A stretch of DNA of 64,000 nucleotides from Streptomyces deccanensis (GTDB lineage: Bacteria > Actinomycetota > Actinomycetes > Streptomycetales > Streptomycetaceae). Positions 1 through 9,874 of the stretch are shown one piece after another. Made by a program: the position numbers and the translations under genes. The stretch is taken from the NCBI RefSeq assembly GCF_022385335.1, contig NZ_CP092431.1:5518001-5582000 (forward strand), given 5' to 3'. Numbering within the stretch: the stretch's first letter is position 1; every line of letters begins with the position of its first letter. A model generated the notes under the pieces. That model was not told where the DNA came from, ran no database searches, and worked only from the letters and a program-made list of their open reading frames with translations.

Positions 1-116
1 CCTACCTCGCCGTGTCCCGCTCGCTCGACGTCCACCTCACCCAGGTGCGGGCCAAGCTCGGCCGTCCCGACGTGCTGACCACCATCCGGGGCTTCGGTTA
101 CCGGTTCGGCGGCTGA
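1..116 (+). CDS. Response regulator, C-terminal end (partial)
   Basis: Only the last 37 codons are present; the gene starts left of the window. The peptide ends in the winged-helix DNA-binding fold of OmpR/PhoB-type regulators: a recognition-helix stretch SRSLDVHLTQVRAKLG, then the wing TIRGFGYRF. It stops 18 bases before the histidine kinase gene, so the two form a two-component pair. The receiver domain is not visible. The subfamily call rests on the C-terminus alone. Confidence 0.85.
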   Translation, partial: YLAVSRSLDVHLTQVRAKLGRPDVLTTIRGFGYRFGG

Positions 117-134
117 GCGGGCCGGGGCCCTGCC

Positions 135-1526
135 GTGCGTACCCGGGTACTGACCGTCGTCCTCGCCTTCGCGGTGCTCGCGGTGGCCGGGTTCGCCGTG
201 CCCCTGCTGGGTGTCACCGCGTCCCAGCGCACCCAGCAGCTCGTCGCCGCCCGCACCGCCGACCTCGACCGCTTCGCCGGACTGGCCGGGCAGGCCGCCG
301 AGAGCGGCGACACCGGCGCGCTGACCGCCGAGGTGACCCGCTACACCGAGCTGTACGGCGAGGCGGTCGTGGTCGTCGACGCCCGCCGCGCCCCGGTGGC
401 GCAGACGGGCGGCATGCGCGCCGCCGACCCCGCCGTCGCCCGCCTGGTCGACGCGGCGCTGCGCAACCAGCGCGTCTCGCCGGGGGGCACGCTGCGCCCC
501 TGGTCGCGCGGCACCCATCTGCTCGCCCGCCCGGTGGGCACCGGCACCCGGGTCTCCGGCGCCGTGGTCCTGCGGGTCTCGGTACGGGCCGCCGCGGACG
601 ACATCGCCCTGCGCTGGGCGCTGGTCCTGGCGGGCGCGGGCCTGTTCGCGGTGACCTGTGTGCTGCTCGCCCGCTCCGCCACGCGGTGGGTCGTGCGCCC
701 CCTGCACCGTCTGGACCGGGCGGTCGGCGCGCTGGCGGCCGGGCTGCCCGCCGAGCACGCCCGCGCCGGCGGCCCACCCGAACTGCGCCAGCTGGCCACG
801 GGCTTCAACCGCATGGCCGACGCGGTGACCACCGCACTGGAACAGCAGCGCCGCCTGGTGGCCGACACATCCCACCAGCTGCGCAATCCGCTCGCCGCAC
901 TGCGCCTGCGCATCGACTCGCTCCAGTCCCGGCTGCCCGCCTCCGCCACCCGCACCTACACCGGCGTCACGGCCGAACTCGCGCGCATGGAGCACCTCCT
1001 CGACGACCTGCTCGCCCTCGCGAACGCCGAACACCGCGCCGGCGAACTGTCCGTCACGGACGCGCGGGAGGCCTGCTGCGACGCGACGGCGGTCGCCGCG
1101 GCCCAGGCCCAGCTGTGGCGGCCGGTCGCCGAACAGGCCGGAGTGCGGCTGGAGTTCACCGCCGGCCCGTCCGTCCTGATGACCTGCGCGGAGGGCGAGC
1201 TGGCGCAGGTGGCCGACATCCTCCTCGACAACGCGATCAAGTACGCCGGGCGCGGTGCCCACGTCGCCACGCGCTGTTTCACCGAGGGTCCCGACGCCGT
1301 GTTCGAGGTACGGGACGACGGGCCGGGCCTCGCCCCCGGGGAGCTCACCCAGGCGGGCACCCGCTTCTGGCGCTCGGAACGCCACCGCGCCGTACGCGGC
1401 AGCGGCCTCGGCCTGGCGATCGCCGAGCAACTCGTGACCGGCCGCGGCGGCCGCGTCGAGTGCGCGGCCGTCGAGCCGCACGGTCTGCGGGTGCGGGTCG
1501 TACTGCCGAAGGGAGGACCGGCATGA
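135..1526 (+). CDS. Sensor histidine kinase
   Basis: A 463-aa membrane kinase that should phosphorylate the upstream response regulator. An N-terminal membrane segment (about residues 5-25) is followed by an extracytoplasmic loop, a second membrane segment (about 155-180) and a HAMP linker. The HisKA motif is DTSHQLRNPLAALRLR with phospho-acceptor His247. The ATPase domain shows the N box LLDNAIKYAG, the G1 box RDDGPGLAPGEL and the G2 box GSGLGLAIAEQL. The GTG start at 135 lies just after the regulator stop. The stop codon overlaps the next ATG (ATGA), so the TAXI protein gene is translationally coupled. The stimulus cannot be read from the sequence; the coupled binding protein suggests a periplasmic ligand. 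Confidence 0.93.
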   Translation: MRTRVLTVVLAFAVLAVAGFAVPLLGVTASQRTQQLVAARTADLDRFAGLAGQAAESGDTGALTAEVTRYTELYGEAVVVVDARRAPVAQTGGMRAADPAVARLVDAALRNQRVSPGGTLRPWSRGTHLLARPVGTGTRVSGAVVLRVSVRAAADDIALRWALVLAGAGLFAVTCVLLARSATRWVVRPLHRLDRAVGALAAGLPAEHARAGGPPELRQLATGFNRMADAVTTALEQQRRLVADTSHQLRNPLAALRLRIDSLQSRLPASATRTYTGVTAELARMEHLLDDLLALANAEHRAGELSVTDAREACCDATAVAAAQAQLWRPVAEQAGVRLEFTAGPSVLMTCAEGELAQVADILLDNAIKYAGRGAHVATRCFTEGPDAVFEVRDDGPGLAPGELTQAGTRFWRSERHRAVRGSGLGLAIAEQLVTGRGGRVECAAVEPHGLRVRVVLPKGGPA

Positions 1527-2605
1527 ACGGGGAGGGTGCGTACGGCGGGCCCGGCGAAGGCGCGTACGACGGGACCGGCCCCGCCCCTCGCCCCGCCGTC
1601 CTCCGCCCCACCCCGCGCCCCGCCCGCCGTACCGCCCTGCGCGCGGCACTGGGCGCGGCGGCGTGCACCGGACTGCTGGCAGGGGTCGCGACGGCCGACG
1701 TACGGCACGCGGACCGTGGCCCGGAGGGTGCGCTGAGGATCGCGACCGGCGAGCCCGACGGGTTCTACACGGCCTTCGGCCGGCTCCTCGCCGACCAGGT
1801 CACGACCGTCTACCCCCGGCTGTCCTGCGAGGTGGTCAACAGCGAGGGCAGCGTGGCCAACGTACGGCTGCTCCAGGCGCGCCGGGCCGAGGTGGCGCTG
1901 GCCCTGGCGGACATCGCGTGGGCCGCGTACGGCGGGACCGCGCCGTTCGCCCGGGGTATCCCGCTCCGCGCCATCGGCAGGGTCTACGAGAACTACGTAC
2001 AGCTGGCCGTGCGCGCCGACGCGACCGTCCGCGGCGTCGCCGACCTGGCGGGGCGTACGGTCTCGCTGGGCGCGCCCGGATCCGGCGGCGCGGTGCTCGG
2101 CGACCGTCTGCTGCGCGCGGCGGGCCTGACCCCGGGCGCCGACGTGGAGGTCCGCCACCTGCTGATGCCGGGGGCGGCGCGCGCGATGCGGGAGGGGGCC
2201 ATCGACGCCCTGCTGGTCGCGGGCGGTGTGCCGCTGCCCGTGCTCTCCGGTCTGGAGTCCCGGCCCGGTATCCGCCTCCTGCCGCTGGCCGACCTGCTGC
2301 CCCGGCTGCGCACCGGCCCGGGACGGACCGGCTCGGGTCTGGAGGCGGTGGCGGTGCCGGCCGGGGCGTACCGGGGAACGCCCGAGGTGGCCACCATCGG
2401 GGTGGCCAACCTGCTCCTGTGCCGTCCCGACCTGCCGGTGCCCGTCGCGGCCGCCCTCACCCGGGTCCTGGTCCGCCGAGCGACCCGCCTGGTCCCGACG
2501 ACGGCCCTCGGCACCCAGTTCCTCGACGTCCGCAGCCTGATCTCCACCGGCGTGGTCCCCCTGCACCCCGGCGCGGTCGCCGCCTACCGCGAACTGCACG
2601 GCTGA
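1523..2605 (+). CDS. TAXI-family solute-binding protein
   Basis: A 360-aa exported protein of the TRAP-associated extracytoplasmic immunogenic (TAXI) family. It has a basic N-terminus (RPARRTALRAALGAAACTGL) followed by a hydrophobic segment. The mature part opens with LRIATGEPDGFYTAFGRLLA and continues with EVVNSEGSVANVRLLQ, both typical of TAXI proteins. No TRAP membrane subunits lie nearby. In actinobacteria such proteins often sit behind a two-component pair and are thought to serve as ligand sensors for the kinase; that role is inferred here from the 4-base overlap. A Cys in AAACTGLLAG could be a lipobox, but this is weak. Confidence 0.85.
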   Translation: MNGEGAYGGPGEGAYDGTGPAPRPAVLRPTPRPARRTALRAALGAAACTGLLAGVATADVRHADRGPEGALRIATGEPDGFYTAFGRLLADQVTTVYPRLSCEVVNSEGSVANVRLLQARRAEVALALADIAWAAYGGTAPFARGIPLRAIGRVYENYVQLAVRADATVRGVADLAGRTVSLGAPGSGGAVLGDRLLRAAGLTPGADVEVRHLLMPGAARAMREGAIDALLVAGGVPLPVLSGLESRPGIRLLPLADLLPRLRTGPGRTGSGLEAVAVPAGAYRGTPEVATIGVANLLLCRPDLPVPVAAALTRVLVRRATRLVPTTALGTQFLDVRSLISTGVVPLHPGAVAAYRELHG

Positions 2606-2751
2606 GCACGCCGCGCCGAGCGGCTCGACCGAGGCCGTGCGGGACTGCCTCCGCCGGCCCGCTCGCGATCCGTGCCACCGGTGTGGCTGATCGACCGTCT
2701 TACTCCTGCGAAGTCCCACTTCTTGATCCGACGAAGCTGGAAGGACAACGT

Positions 2752-3495
2752 GTGAGCGGGAACTTAGTCCGGGGATTCGCGGTGGCCTCGGCCACCGCGG
2801 TCACCACGGTCGGTGCCGTCGCGGGAGTCGGCCAGAGCGGCACCGGCCAGGCCGTGGCCGACGCCGGGACGACGGCGAGCGGGTCGACCCTCCTCGCGGA
2901 CATCCCCATGGAAGGCCAGGCCCGGATCCAGACGGCCTCGCTGAACCAACAGGCCGACGCGCAGTCCGTCGCCGCGGACACCAGCGCGAGGCAGACCGCG
3001 GCGGAGGCGGCCCGCGTGCAGGCCGCCAAGGACGCGATCGCCAAGCAGCAGGAGGCCCAGCGGAAGGAGGCCCAGCAGAAGGAGGCCAAGCGGAAGGAGG
3101 CCGAACGGAAGGCCCTGCGGGACGCCGAGGACGGCCAGGAGGAGCAGCAGCAGGCCGGAGGCTCGTCGACGGAGTCCTCCGGTGTCACGCAGCAGTCCTC
3201 GTACAGCGTCGCCGACGTCCAGGCCATCGCACGGCAGATCGTGCCCGGCGGCCAGTTCACGTGCTTCAGCAACATCGTGGATCACGAGTCCGACTGGAAC
3301 TACAAGGCGGTCAATCCCTCGTCCGGGGCGTACGGCCTCGTCCAGGCGTATCCCGGCTCGAAGATGTCGTCCGCCGGGGCGGACTGGCGGACCAATCCGG
3401 CCACGCAGATCAAGTGGGGCCTGAACTACATGAACGAACGCTACGGCAGCCCCTGTGACGCATGGGCGTTCTGGCAGGCCAACGGCTCCTACTGA
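2752..3495 (+). CDS. Secreted lytic-transglycosylase-like protein
   Basis: A 247-aa protein predicted to cleave peptidoglycan. The GTG start at 2752 follows AAGGACAAC. A hydrophobic N-terminus (about residues 5-30) suggests secretion. Residues about 85-125 are a highly charged Q/K/E/A coiled-coil segment with repeated KEAQ/KEAK units. The C-terminal 90 residues form a small SLT-like domain with VDHESDWN (likely catalytic Glu), AYGLVQAYPGSKM and TQIKWGLNYMNERYGSPCDAW. The 146-base gap before it is too short and lacks the conserved blocks of the ydaO/c-di-AMP riboswitch that controls several Streptomyces wall hydrolases. It converges with the permease gene across a shared hairpin. Confidence 0.85.
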   Translation: MSGNLVRGFAVASATAVTTVGAVAGVGQSGTGQAVADAGTTASGSTLLADIPMEGQARIQTASLNQQADAQSVAADTSARQTAAEAARVQAAKDAIAKQQEAQRKEAQQKEAKRKEAERKALRDAEDGQEEQQQAGGSSTESSGVTQQSSYSVADVQAIARQIVPGGQFTCFSNIVDHESDWNYKAVNPSSGAYGLVQAYPGSKMSSAGADWRTNPATQIKWGLNYMNERYGSPCDAWAFWQANGSY

Positions 3496-3510
3496 GCCGG
3501 CCCGGCCACG

Positions 3511-3546
3511 CCGTCCCCGCGTCAGCCCGTGTGGACGCGGGGACGG
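3511..3546. terminator. Bidirectional hairpin between converging genes
   Basis: A perfect 13-bp inverted repeat, CCGTCCCCGCGTC (3511-3523) and GACGCGGGGACGG (3534-3546), with a 10-base loop. It starts 16 bases after the transglycosylase stop and overlaps the last codons of the permease on the other strand, so it can terminate both transcripts. No T tract follows, as is common in Streptomyces. Confidence 0.7.
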
Positions 3547-5513
3547 CGGGCGCGGTCCGGTTCCGCCTCCCGCAGGACCTCCCGGGTGACCGGGGCGACC
3601 TCGCCCTGGCCGAAGAGGAGGAAGCGCAGGAAGTTGGCGAAGGGGTTGCCCTCGGTCCACTCGAAGTAGATGTGCGGGGTGCGGTCCGTCGCGTCGCGGA
3701 CGTGGAGCAGGAGGGCCGCCAGGGCGTTGGGGACGGAGGAGGACTCCAGGGCGAGGACGCGGTAGCGGTGGTGGAGGACCTCGCCCCGGACCGTCAGGCC
3801 CGCCTCGAACTCCGAGGGGTCCGTCACCGTCACCTCGACGAAGACGAAGTCCTCCCGCTCCGACAGGTCGTTGTCGGCCCGGATCTGCTCGATCTTGTCC
3901 CGGTACTCGGCCTCGTCGCGGCTGTCGGGCTCGTTGGCGATGAAGCGGATCCTGCGGTGGGCCATGTCGCGGACGAATCGTTCCGCCAGCGGGTCGAGCG
4001 TCACGCCGGTCACCCGCAGCTCGAAGGCGCGCGCCAGGCGGGAGAGGAGCGAGACCAGGATGATGCCCGCGATGAAGCAGGCGCCGATCTTCACACCGTC
4101 GGGGCGTTCGATGACGTTCAGGACGGTGGTGTAGAGGAAGACGGCCGAGATGACGCCGAAGCCGATCGTCCAGTTGCGCTGACCCGCCTCGCGGGCGGCT
4201 ATCGTCACCGCGATCGCCGCCGAGGAGATCAGGACCAGGACGCCCGTCGCGTACGCGCCGCCCTGCGCGTCGACGTCCGCGTCGAAGATCCAGGTGACCA
4301 GGAAGCCGACGAGGGTGAAGACGATCACCATGGGGCGGACGGCCCGCGCCCAGTGCGGGGCCATGCCGTAGCGCGGCAGATAGCGCGGCATGAGGTTCAG
4401 CAGGCCCGCCATGGCCGAGGCCCCCGCGAACCACAGGATGGCGATCGTGGAGACGTCGTAGACCGTGCCGAAGACGCCGCCCAGGTACTGGTGGGCGAGG
4501 AAGGCGAGCGCGCGGCCGTTGGCCTCGCCGCCCGGCTCGAACTCCTTCTCGGGGATGAGCAGGGTGGTGATGAAGCTGGTGCAGATCAGGAACACGCTCA
4601 TGATCACGGCGGCGGCCGTCAGCAGCTTCTTGGTGTCGCGGATACGGCCCCGCGGGTGCTCCTCCGTGTCACCCTCGTCGCCCTTGACGTGCGGCATGAC
4701 CGCGACGCCGGTCTCGAAGCCGGAGAGGCCGAGGGCGAGCTTGGGGAAGACGAGCAGGGCGACGCCGATCATCACGAAGACGTTGCCGTGCTCGGCGGTC
4801 AGGGCGCTCGACCAGTCGGTGACCACGTGTCCCTCGGTGGCGACGTGCCACAGGCCGACGACCACGACGACGACGTTCAGCGCGAGGTAGGCGCCCACAA
4901 GGGCCACGGCGACGCCGATCGCCTCCAGGAAGCCCTTGAGGAAGACCGCGCCGAGCAGCGCCACCAGGACGAGCGTGATCAGCAGCTGCCGGCCGTGCAG
5001 GGCGCTCTCCAGATGCGGGTTCTCCACCAGGTGGGTCGAGGCGTCGGCCGCCGACAGGGTGATGGTGATCAGGAAGTCGGTGGCGGCGAAGCCGAGCAGG
5101 GTCAGGACGAACAGCTTGCCCTTCCAGAACGACAGCAGCCGCTCCAGCATCGCGATCGAGCCCTCACCGCGCGGGCTCTCCTCGGCCACCCGGCGGTAGA
5201 CCGGCAGGGCGCCGGCCAGGGTGACGACGACGAGCACGATGGTCGCGACCGGGGAGAGGAGACCGGCGGCGAGGGCGGCGATGCCGGGCTGGTAGCCGAG
5301 GGTGGAGAAGTAGTCGACGCCGGTCAGGCACATCACCCGCCACCAGGGCTGGCCCTTGTGCGGCGGCTCGGGCTCCGCGTGGGGGCCCGTGGGGCCGCCG
5401 CCCTTGCCCATGTCGGACAGTCCCTGAAGCATCCAGGCCCGCAGCCGGCCGGCAGCGGGGTGTCCGGCGGAAGGGGGGCGTTCGGTGGAAGGGGGGTGCT
5501 CGGTGGTGGCCAT
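3522..5513 (-). CDS. APC-superfamily permease
   Basis: A 663-aa membrane protein with about 12 hydrophobic segments and a long C-terminal cytosolic domain of about 170 residues. The first membrane part reads [18 protein letters not shown], the helix-1 region of APC-superfamily amino-acid/cation transporters. Annotation pipelines usually call this an amino-acid permease. KimA-type potassium transporters are in the same superfamily and the next operon is kdp, so a link to potassium is possible but is only inference from position. It starts with ATG at 5513 and reads away from kdp. Confidence 0.8.
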   Translation of the reverse strand: MATTEHPPSTERPPSAGHPAAGRLRAWMLQGLSDMGKGGGPTGPHAEPEPPHKGQPWWRVMCLTGVDYFSTLGYQPGIAALAAGLLSPVATIVLVVVTLAGALPVYRRVAEESPRGEGSIAMLERLLSFWKGKLFVLTLLGFAATDFLITITLSAADASTHLVENPHLESALHGRQLLITLVLVALLGAVFLKGFLEAIGVAVALVGAYLALNVVVVVVGLWHVATEGHVVTDWSSALTAEHGNVFVMIGVALLVFPKLALGLSGFETGVAVMPHVKGDEGDTEEHPRGRIRDTKKLLTAAAVIMSVFLICTSFITTLLIPEKEFEPGGEANGRALAFLAHQYLGGVFGTVYDVSTIAILWFAGASAMAGLLNLMPRYLPRYGMAPHWARAVRPMVIVFTLVGFLVTWIFDADVDAQGGAYATGVLVLISSAAIAVTIAAREAGQRNWTIGFGVISAVFLYTTVLNVIERPDGVKIGACFIAGIILVSLLSRLARAFELRVTGVTLDPLAERFVRDMAHRRIRFIANEPDSRDEAEYRDKIEQIRADNDLSEREDFVFVEVTVTDPSEFEAGLTVRGEVLHHRYRVLALESSSVPNALAALLLHVRDATDRTPHIYFEWTEGNPFANFLRFLLFGQGEVAPVTREVLREAEPDRARRPRVHTG

Positions 5514-5827
5514 CGGCGGGCTCTCCTGATGTGCGGCTCAGCTGGGGGGAGGACCATCACGCGGACGGCGAAAGCAGCGTAGGCAGAGCGTGGCACCCCT
5601 GGCCGAGGGCTGGATCACACCGGGGCGTCAAGCTTGCGTTAAGACCGGCGTGAGCCTGGGGGAGGGGGACGGGGGCGTACGACGGGGCGTACGACGGCGG
5701 CGTATGGGCCCCGTCAAAGGTGGGGCCGCCACCGTCAGGGACTCGTCAACGACCGGCCGATTCCGGCCAGGGGCGGGGTTTCCTCGAAGCGTCCGAGTCC
5801 CTCCCGCACCTCTGCCAGGAGTTCACG
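5514..5827. other. Divergent intergenic region upstream of kdp
   Basis: Carries the outward promoters of the permease and of the kdp operon. Visible are a GCGTTAAG stretch near 5635, a G-rich run (5654-5672), and direct repeats of GGGCGTACGACG/GCGTACGACGGCG (5670-5700). No kdpDE genes adjoin, so the regulator of kdp cannot be named. No riboswitch fold was recognised. Confidence 0.4.
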
Positions 5828-5911
5828 ATGGCCGATGTGGCCTTCGTCGTCACCACGATCGCGCTGTTCGCGCTGGTGGCTCTCGTCGCCAAGGGGGTGA
5901 CGAAGCTGTGA
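5828..5911 (+). CDS. 27-residue membrane micro-protein ahead of kdpF
   Basis: A very short ORF whose product is almost entirely one hydrophobic helix ([18 protein letters not shown]) with a short basic tail (KGVTKL). CAGGAG precedes the ATG by 7 bases. Its TGA overlaps the GTG start of kdpF (GTGA), so the two are translationally coupled. It resembles a second KdpF-like subunit in size and topology. Its role is unknown; the coupling argues that it is real and works with the pump. Confidence 0.65.
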   Translation: MADVAFVVTTIALFALVALVAKGVTKL

Positions 5912-5997
5912 CCGCCGAGAACGTCGTCGGCCTCGTCGTGGCCGTCTCCCTGCTGGGCTACCTCGTCCTCGCCCTGCTCTTCCCCGAGAGGTTCTGA
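5908..5997 (+). CDS. kdpF: K+-transporting ATPase small subunit KdpF
   Basis: A 29-residue single-helix protein ([20 protein letters not shown], ending PERF) that matches KdpF, the lipid-like stabilising subunit of the KdpFABC complex. The LxxYLxxALLxPE(R/K)F pattern is typical of the family. It starts with GTG at 5908 overlapping the upstream micro-ORF and ends 2 bases before kdpA, the expected operon order. Confidence 0.9.
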   Translation: MTAENVVGLVVAVSLLGYLVLALLFPERF

Positions 5998-5999
5998 CG

Positions 6000-7730
6000 G
6001 TGACTTCGGCTGCTGCCGCGCCGGGGGCCGTGGGTCCCGTACTCGCCGGCGTCCTCCAACTGCTCGCCCTCGTCGGCGCGCTGGCGCTCGCCCACCTCCC
6101 CCTGGGCACCTACATGGCCAGGGTCTACTCCTCCGACACGCACTGGCGGGTCGAGAAGTGGATCTACCGGGGCATCGGCGCCGACCCCGACACCGAGATG
6201 CGCTGGCCCGCCTATCTGCGCGGCGTCCTCGCGTTCTCGGCCGTCGGTGTCCTCTTCCTCTACCTCCTCCAGCGGCTCCAGGGCGTGCTGCCCGGCTCGC
6301 TGGGCTTCGCCTCCATCGACCCGGACCAGGCGTTCAACACCGCCGTCTCGTTCGTCACCAACACCAACTGGCAGTCGTACTACGGCGAACAGGCCATGGG
6401 GCACGTGGTGCAGACCGCCGGTCTCGCCGTGCAGAACTTCGTCTCGGCGGCCGTCGGCATCGCGGTCGCGGTGGCGCTCGTCCGCGGTTTCGCCCTCCCC
6501 CACTCTCGGCTTCGCTCTAGCGGGGGGACCCCCATCCGCACCGGTGAGCTGGGCAACTTCTGGGCGGACCTGGTGCGCGGGGTGACCCGCGTCCTGCTGC
6601 CGGGCGCGTTCGTCGCCGCGATCGTGCTGGTGGCGTGCGGCGCCCTCCAGAACTTCTCCGGGATCCACGAGGTCGGCCAGTTCCTGGGCGGCCCGCAGCA
6701 GTGGAACGGCGGCGCGGTCGCCTCGCAGGAGGCCATCAAGGAGCTGGGGACCAACGGCGGCGGCTACTTCAACGCCAACTCGGCCCATCCGTTCGAGAAC
6801 CCGACGCCCTTCACCAACCTCTTCGAGATCTTCCTGATCCTGGTGATCCCGTTCGCCCTGACCCGCACGTTCGGGATCATGGTCGGCTCGGTCCGGCAGG
6901 GCTACGCGATCCTCGCCACCATGGTCACCATCTGGCTCGGCTTCACCGCCCTGATGATGTGGACCGAGTTCGCCCACCACGGCCCGGCGTTGCAGCTCGC
7001 GGGCGGGGCGTACGAGGGCAAGGAGGTCCGCTTCGGGGTCGGGTCCTCGTCGATCTTCGCGGTGGCGACCACCCTCACCTCGACCGGTGCCGTGGACTCC
7101 TTCCACTCCTCCTTCACCGGCCTCGGCGGCGGCATCACCCTGCTCGGCATGATGCTGGGCGAGATCGCGCCCGGCGGCACCGGCTCCGGCCTCTACGGCA
7201 TGCTGATCATGGCGGTCATCGCGGTGTTCATCGCCGGGCTGATGGTCGGCCGCACCCCCGAGTACCTGGGCAGGAAGATCGGCACCCGCGAGATCAAACT
7301 CGCCGCCTGCTACCTCCTCGTCACCCCGACCCTGGTGCTCGTCCTGGCCGCCGCCGCGATGGCCCTGCCCACCCCGGCGCACTCGATGACCAACAGCGGC
7401 GCGCACGGCTTCTCCGAGATCCTCTACGCCTACACGTCCGCCGCCAACAACAACGGCTCGGCCTTCGCCGGGCTCAACGCCGACACGCAGTGGTTCAACA
7501 GCACGCTCGGCATCGCGATGCTGCTCGGCCGCTTCCTGCCCATGGTCTTCGTCCTCGCGCTCGCCGGTTCGCTCGCCGAGCAGCGGCCGGTGCCCGTCAC
7601 CGCGGGCACCCTGCGCACCGAAAAGCCCCTGTTCACCGGGTTGTTGGTGGGCACGATCCTGATCATCACCGGTCTGACGTACTTCCCGGCGCTCGCGCTG
7701 GGCCCGCTGGCCGAGGGGCTGGCGTCATGA
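6000..7730 (+). CDS. kdpA: K+-transporting ATPase, K+-channel subunit KdpA
   Basis: A 576-aa polytopic subunit that holds the selectivity filter of the high-affinity potassium pump. Recognisable blocks are [40 protein letters not shown] and [10 protein letters not shown], which carry the filter loops. It starts with GTG at 6000 and overlaps kdpB by ATGA. The protein is longer than the usual ~555 residues; about 14 extra residues (near 166-180, [14 protein letters not shown]) are encoded by a palindromic repeat lying in frame between two conserved blocks. The reading frame is kept and all filter motifs are intact, so the protein is probably functional. Confidence 0.95.
   Translation: MTSAAAAPGAVGPVLAGVLQLLALVGALALAHLPLGTYMARVYSSDTHWRVEKWIYRGIGADPDTEMRWPAYLRGVLAFSAVGVLFLYLLQRLQGVLPGSLGFASIDPDQAFNTAVSFVTNTNWQSYYGEQAMGHVVQTAGLAVQNFVSAAVGIAVAVALVRGFALPHSRLRSSGGTPIRTGELGNFWADLVRGVTRVLLPGAFVAAIVLVACGALQNFSGIHEVGQFLGGPQQWNGGAVASQEAIKELGTNGGGYFNANSAHPFENPTPFTNLFEIFLILVIPFALTRTFGIMVGSVRQGYAILATMVTIWLGFTALMMWTEFAHHGPALQLAGGAYEGKEVRFGVGSSSIFAVATTLTSTGAVDSFHSSFTGLGGGITLLGMMLGEIAPGGTGSGLYGMLIMAVIAVFIAGLMVGRTPEYLGRKIGTREIKLAACYLLVTPTLVLVLAAAAMALPTPAHSMTNSGAHGFSEILYAYTSAANNNGSAFAGLNADTQWFNSTLGIAMLLGRFLPMVFVLALAGSLAEQRPVPVTAGTLRTEKPLFTGLLVGTILIITGLTYFPALALGPLAEGLAS
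6495..6535. repeat. Palindromic Streptomyces repeat inserted in kdpA
   Basis: A 41-base block starting CTCCCCCACTCTCGG and ending GGGGGGACCCCCAT with inverted C/G runs. From memory this block is a dispersed intergenic repeat common in Streptomyces genomes; that is not checked here. It lies inside kdpA without breaking the frame and accounts for the extra residues between RGFA and [11 protein letters not shown]. Confidence 0.65.
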
Positions 7731-9850
7731 CCACCCGTACCGAAGGCGAAGAGATGTCCACAGCCACTCCGGCCCGGGCGCCGCACAGCGACGTCCCCAC
7801 CGGGCACAAGTCCCCCGAGGGCCGGGTCGGCGCGGGCCTCTTCGACCCCCGGCAGCTGGTGAGGTCCCTGCCGGACGCGTTCCGCAAGCTCGACCCCCGG
7901 GTGATGGTCAAGTCGCCGGTGATGTTCGTGGTGTGGATCGGCTCGGCGCTGACGACGGTCTTCTCCTTCACGGACCCGGCCGACTGGTTCGGCTGGACCA
8001 TCAGCGCCTGGCTGTGGCTGACCGTCGTCTTCGCCAACCTCGCGGAAGCCGTCGCCGAGGGCCGGGGCAAGGCACAGGCCGACACCCTGCGCAGGGCCAG
8101 GACCGACACCGTGGCGCGGCGGGTCGTCGGGGACGGCGAGGAGCGGGTCCCCGGCACCGCACTGCGCGTCGGCGACCTGGTGGTCTGCGAGGCCGGTGAC
8201 GTCGTCCCCGGCGACGGTGACGTCGTCGACGGCGTGGCCTCGGTGGACGAGTCGGCGATCACGGGGGAGTCGGCCCCGGTGATCCGTGAGTCGGGCGGCG
8301 ACCGGTCCGCCGTCACCGGCGGCACGAAGGTCCTCTCCGACCGGATCGTCGTCCGGATCACGACGAAGCCGGGCGAGACCTTCATCGACCGGATGATCGG
8401 CCTGGTCGAGGGCGCGGCCCGGCAGAAGACGCCCAACGAGGTCGCCCTGAACATCCTGCTGGCGTCCCTGACGATCGTGTTCCTGCTGGCGGTGGCGACC
8501 CTGCCCCCGTTCGCGGACTACGCCGGCACGCACCTGACCATGGTCGTCCTGGTGGCGTTGCTGGTCTGCCTCATCCCGACGACCATCGGCGCCCTGCTCT
8601 CCGCCATCGGCATCGCGGGCATGGACCGCCTGGTCCAGCGCAACGTCCTCGCCATGTCCGGCCGCGCGGTCGAGGCCGCCGGGGACGTCTCCACCCTGCT
8701 GCTCGACAAGACCGGCACCATCACGCTCGGCAACCGCAGGGCGGCCGCGTTCGTGCCGGTGGCCGGGGCGACGGAGGCCGAACTCGCCGACGCCGCCCAG
8801 CTCTCCTCACTGGCCGACGAGACCCCCGAGGGCCGTTCCGTCGTCGTCCTGGCGAAGGAGAGGTACGGGCTGCGCGAGCGCCACCGGGGCGAACTCACGG
8901 GAGCCGTGTGGATCGCCTTCACCGCCCAGACCCGGATGTCGGGTGTCGACGTCGACGGGCGCATGGTCCGCAAGGGGGCGGCCGGTTCGGTCGTCCGCTG
9001 GGTCGAGGAGCGTGGCGGCACGGTCGCCGAGGACGCGGCGACGGCCGCCGACCGGATATCCCGGGCGGGCGGTACGCCGCTGCTGGTCGCGGTCGAGGAC
9101 GCCGACGGGGCACGGGTGCTGGGCGTCGTCCACCTGAAGGACGTCGTCAAGGACGGCATGCGGGAGCGGTTCGACGAGCTGCGCCGCATGGGCATCAGGA
9201 CCATCATGATCACGGGTGACAACCCGCTGACCGCGAAGGCGATCGCCGAGGAGGCGGGCGTCGACGACTTCCTCGCCGAGGCCACCCCCGAGGACAAGAT
9301 GGCCCTCATCAAACGCGAGCAGGCGGGCGGCAAGCTGGTCGCGATGACCGGCGACGGGACGAACGACGCGCCGGCCCTCGCCCAGGCGGACGTCGGCGTG
9401 GCCATGAACACCGGCACGTCGGCCGCCAAGGAGGCCGGCAACATGGTCGACCTCGACTCCGACCCGACCAAGCTGATCGAGATCGTCGAGATCGGCAAGC
9501 AACTCCTCATCACCCGGGGCGCGCTCACGACGTTCTCCATCGCCAACGACGTCGCCAAGTACTTCGCGATCATCCCCGCGCTGTTCGCGGCCGTCTACCC
9601 GGGCCTGGACAAGCTCAACATCATGGGCCTGTCCTCACCGGACTCCGCGATCCTCTCCGCCGTCGTCTTCAACGCGCTCGTCATCGTCGCCCTGGTGCCG
9701 CTCTCCCTGAAGGGCGTGCGGTACCGGCCGATGAGCGCCGACCGGATGCTCCGCCGCAACCTCACCGTCTACGGCCTCGGCGGACTGATCGCGCCCTTCC
9801 TCGGCATCAAGCTCATCGACCTGCTCATCTCCCTCGTCCCCGGGCTGTAG
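7727..9850 (+). CDS. kdpB: K+-transporting P-type ATPase, catalytic subunit KdpB
   Basis: A 707-aa P-type ATPase that powers the Kdp pump. It has the phosphorylation motif [10 protein letters not shown] (Asp327), the actuator motif around [11 protein letters not shown], and the hinge motif [18 protein letters not shown]. The ATG at 7727 overlaps the kdpA stop; an in-frame ATG at 7754 is an alternative because the first 30 residues are not conserved-looking. Four N-terminal and three C-terminal hydrophobic segments fit the family. Confidence 0.97.
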   Translation: MTTRTEGEEMSTATPARAPHSDVPTGHKSPEGRVGAGLFDPRQLVRSLPDAFRKLDPRVMVKSPVMFVVWIGSALTTVFSFTDPADWFGWTISAWLWLTVVFANLAEAVAEGRGKAQADTLRRARTDTVARRVVGDGEERVPGTALRVGDLVVCEAGDVVPGDGDVVDGVASVDESAITGESAPVIRESGGDRSAVTGGTKVLSDRIVVRITTKPGETFIDRMIGLVEGAARQKTPNEVALNILLASLTIVFLLAVATLPPFADYAGTHLTMVVLVALLVCLIPTTIGALLSAIGIAGMDRLVQRNVLAMSGRAVEAAGDVSTLLLDKTGTITLGNRRAAAFVPVAGATEAELADAAQLSSLADETPEGRSVVVLAKERYGLRERHRGELTGAVWIAFTAQTRMSGVDVDGRMVRKGAAGSVVRWVEERGGTVAEDAATAADRISRAGGTPLLVAVEDADGARVLGVVHLKDVVKDGMRERFDELRRMGIRTIMITGDNPLTAKAIAEEAGVDDFLAEATPEDKMALIKREQAGGKLVAMTGDGTNDAPALAQADVGVAMNTGTSAAKEAGNMVDLDSDPTKLIEIVEIGKQLLITRGALTTFSIANDVAKYFAIIPALFAAVYPGLDKLNIMGLSSPDSAILSAVVFNALVIVALVPLSLKGVRYRPMSADRMLRRNLTVYGLGGLIAPFLGIKLIDLLISLVPGL

Positions 9851-9874
9851 TTCTCGAAAGGCGTGCTGACCGCC

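Noticed and set aside
1..1526. The leading two-component system as KdpDE for the kdp operon
   Set aside because: The kinase lacks the KdpD sensor/USP part and is coupled to a TAXI protein; kdp lies 4 kb away behind other genes.
956..2719. Long antisense open frame opposite the kinase and TAXI genes
   Set aside because: It is a by-product of high third-position G+C; the sense genes have clear domains and coupling.
2606..2751. ydaO/c-di-AMP riboswitch before the transglycosylase gene
   Set aside because: The gap is only 146 bases and the conserved blocks of the motif are not found.
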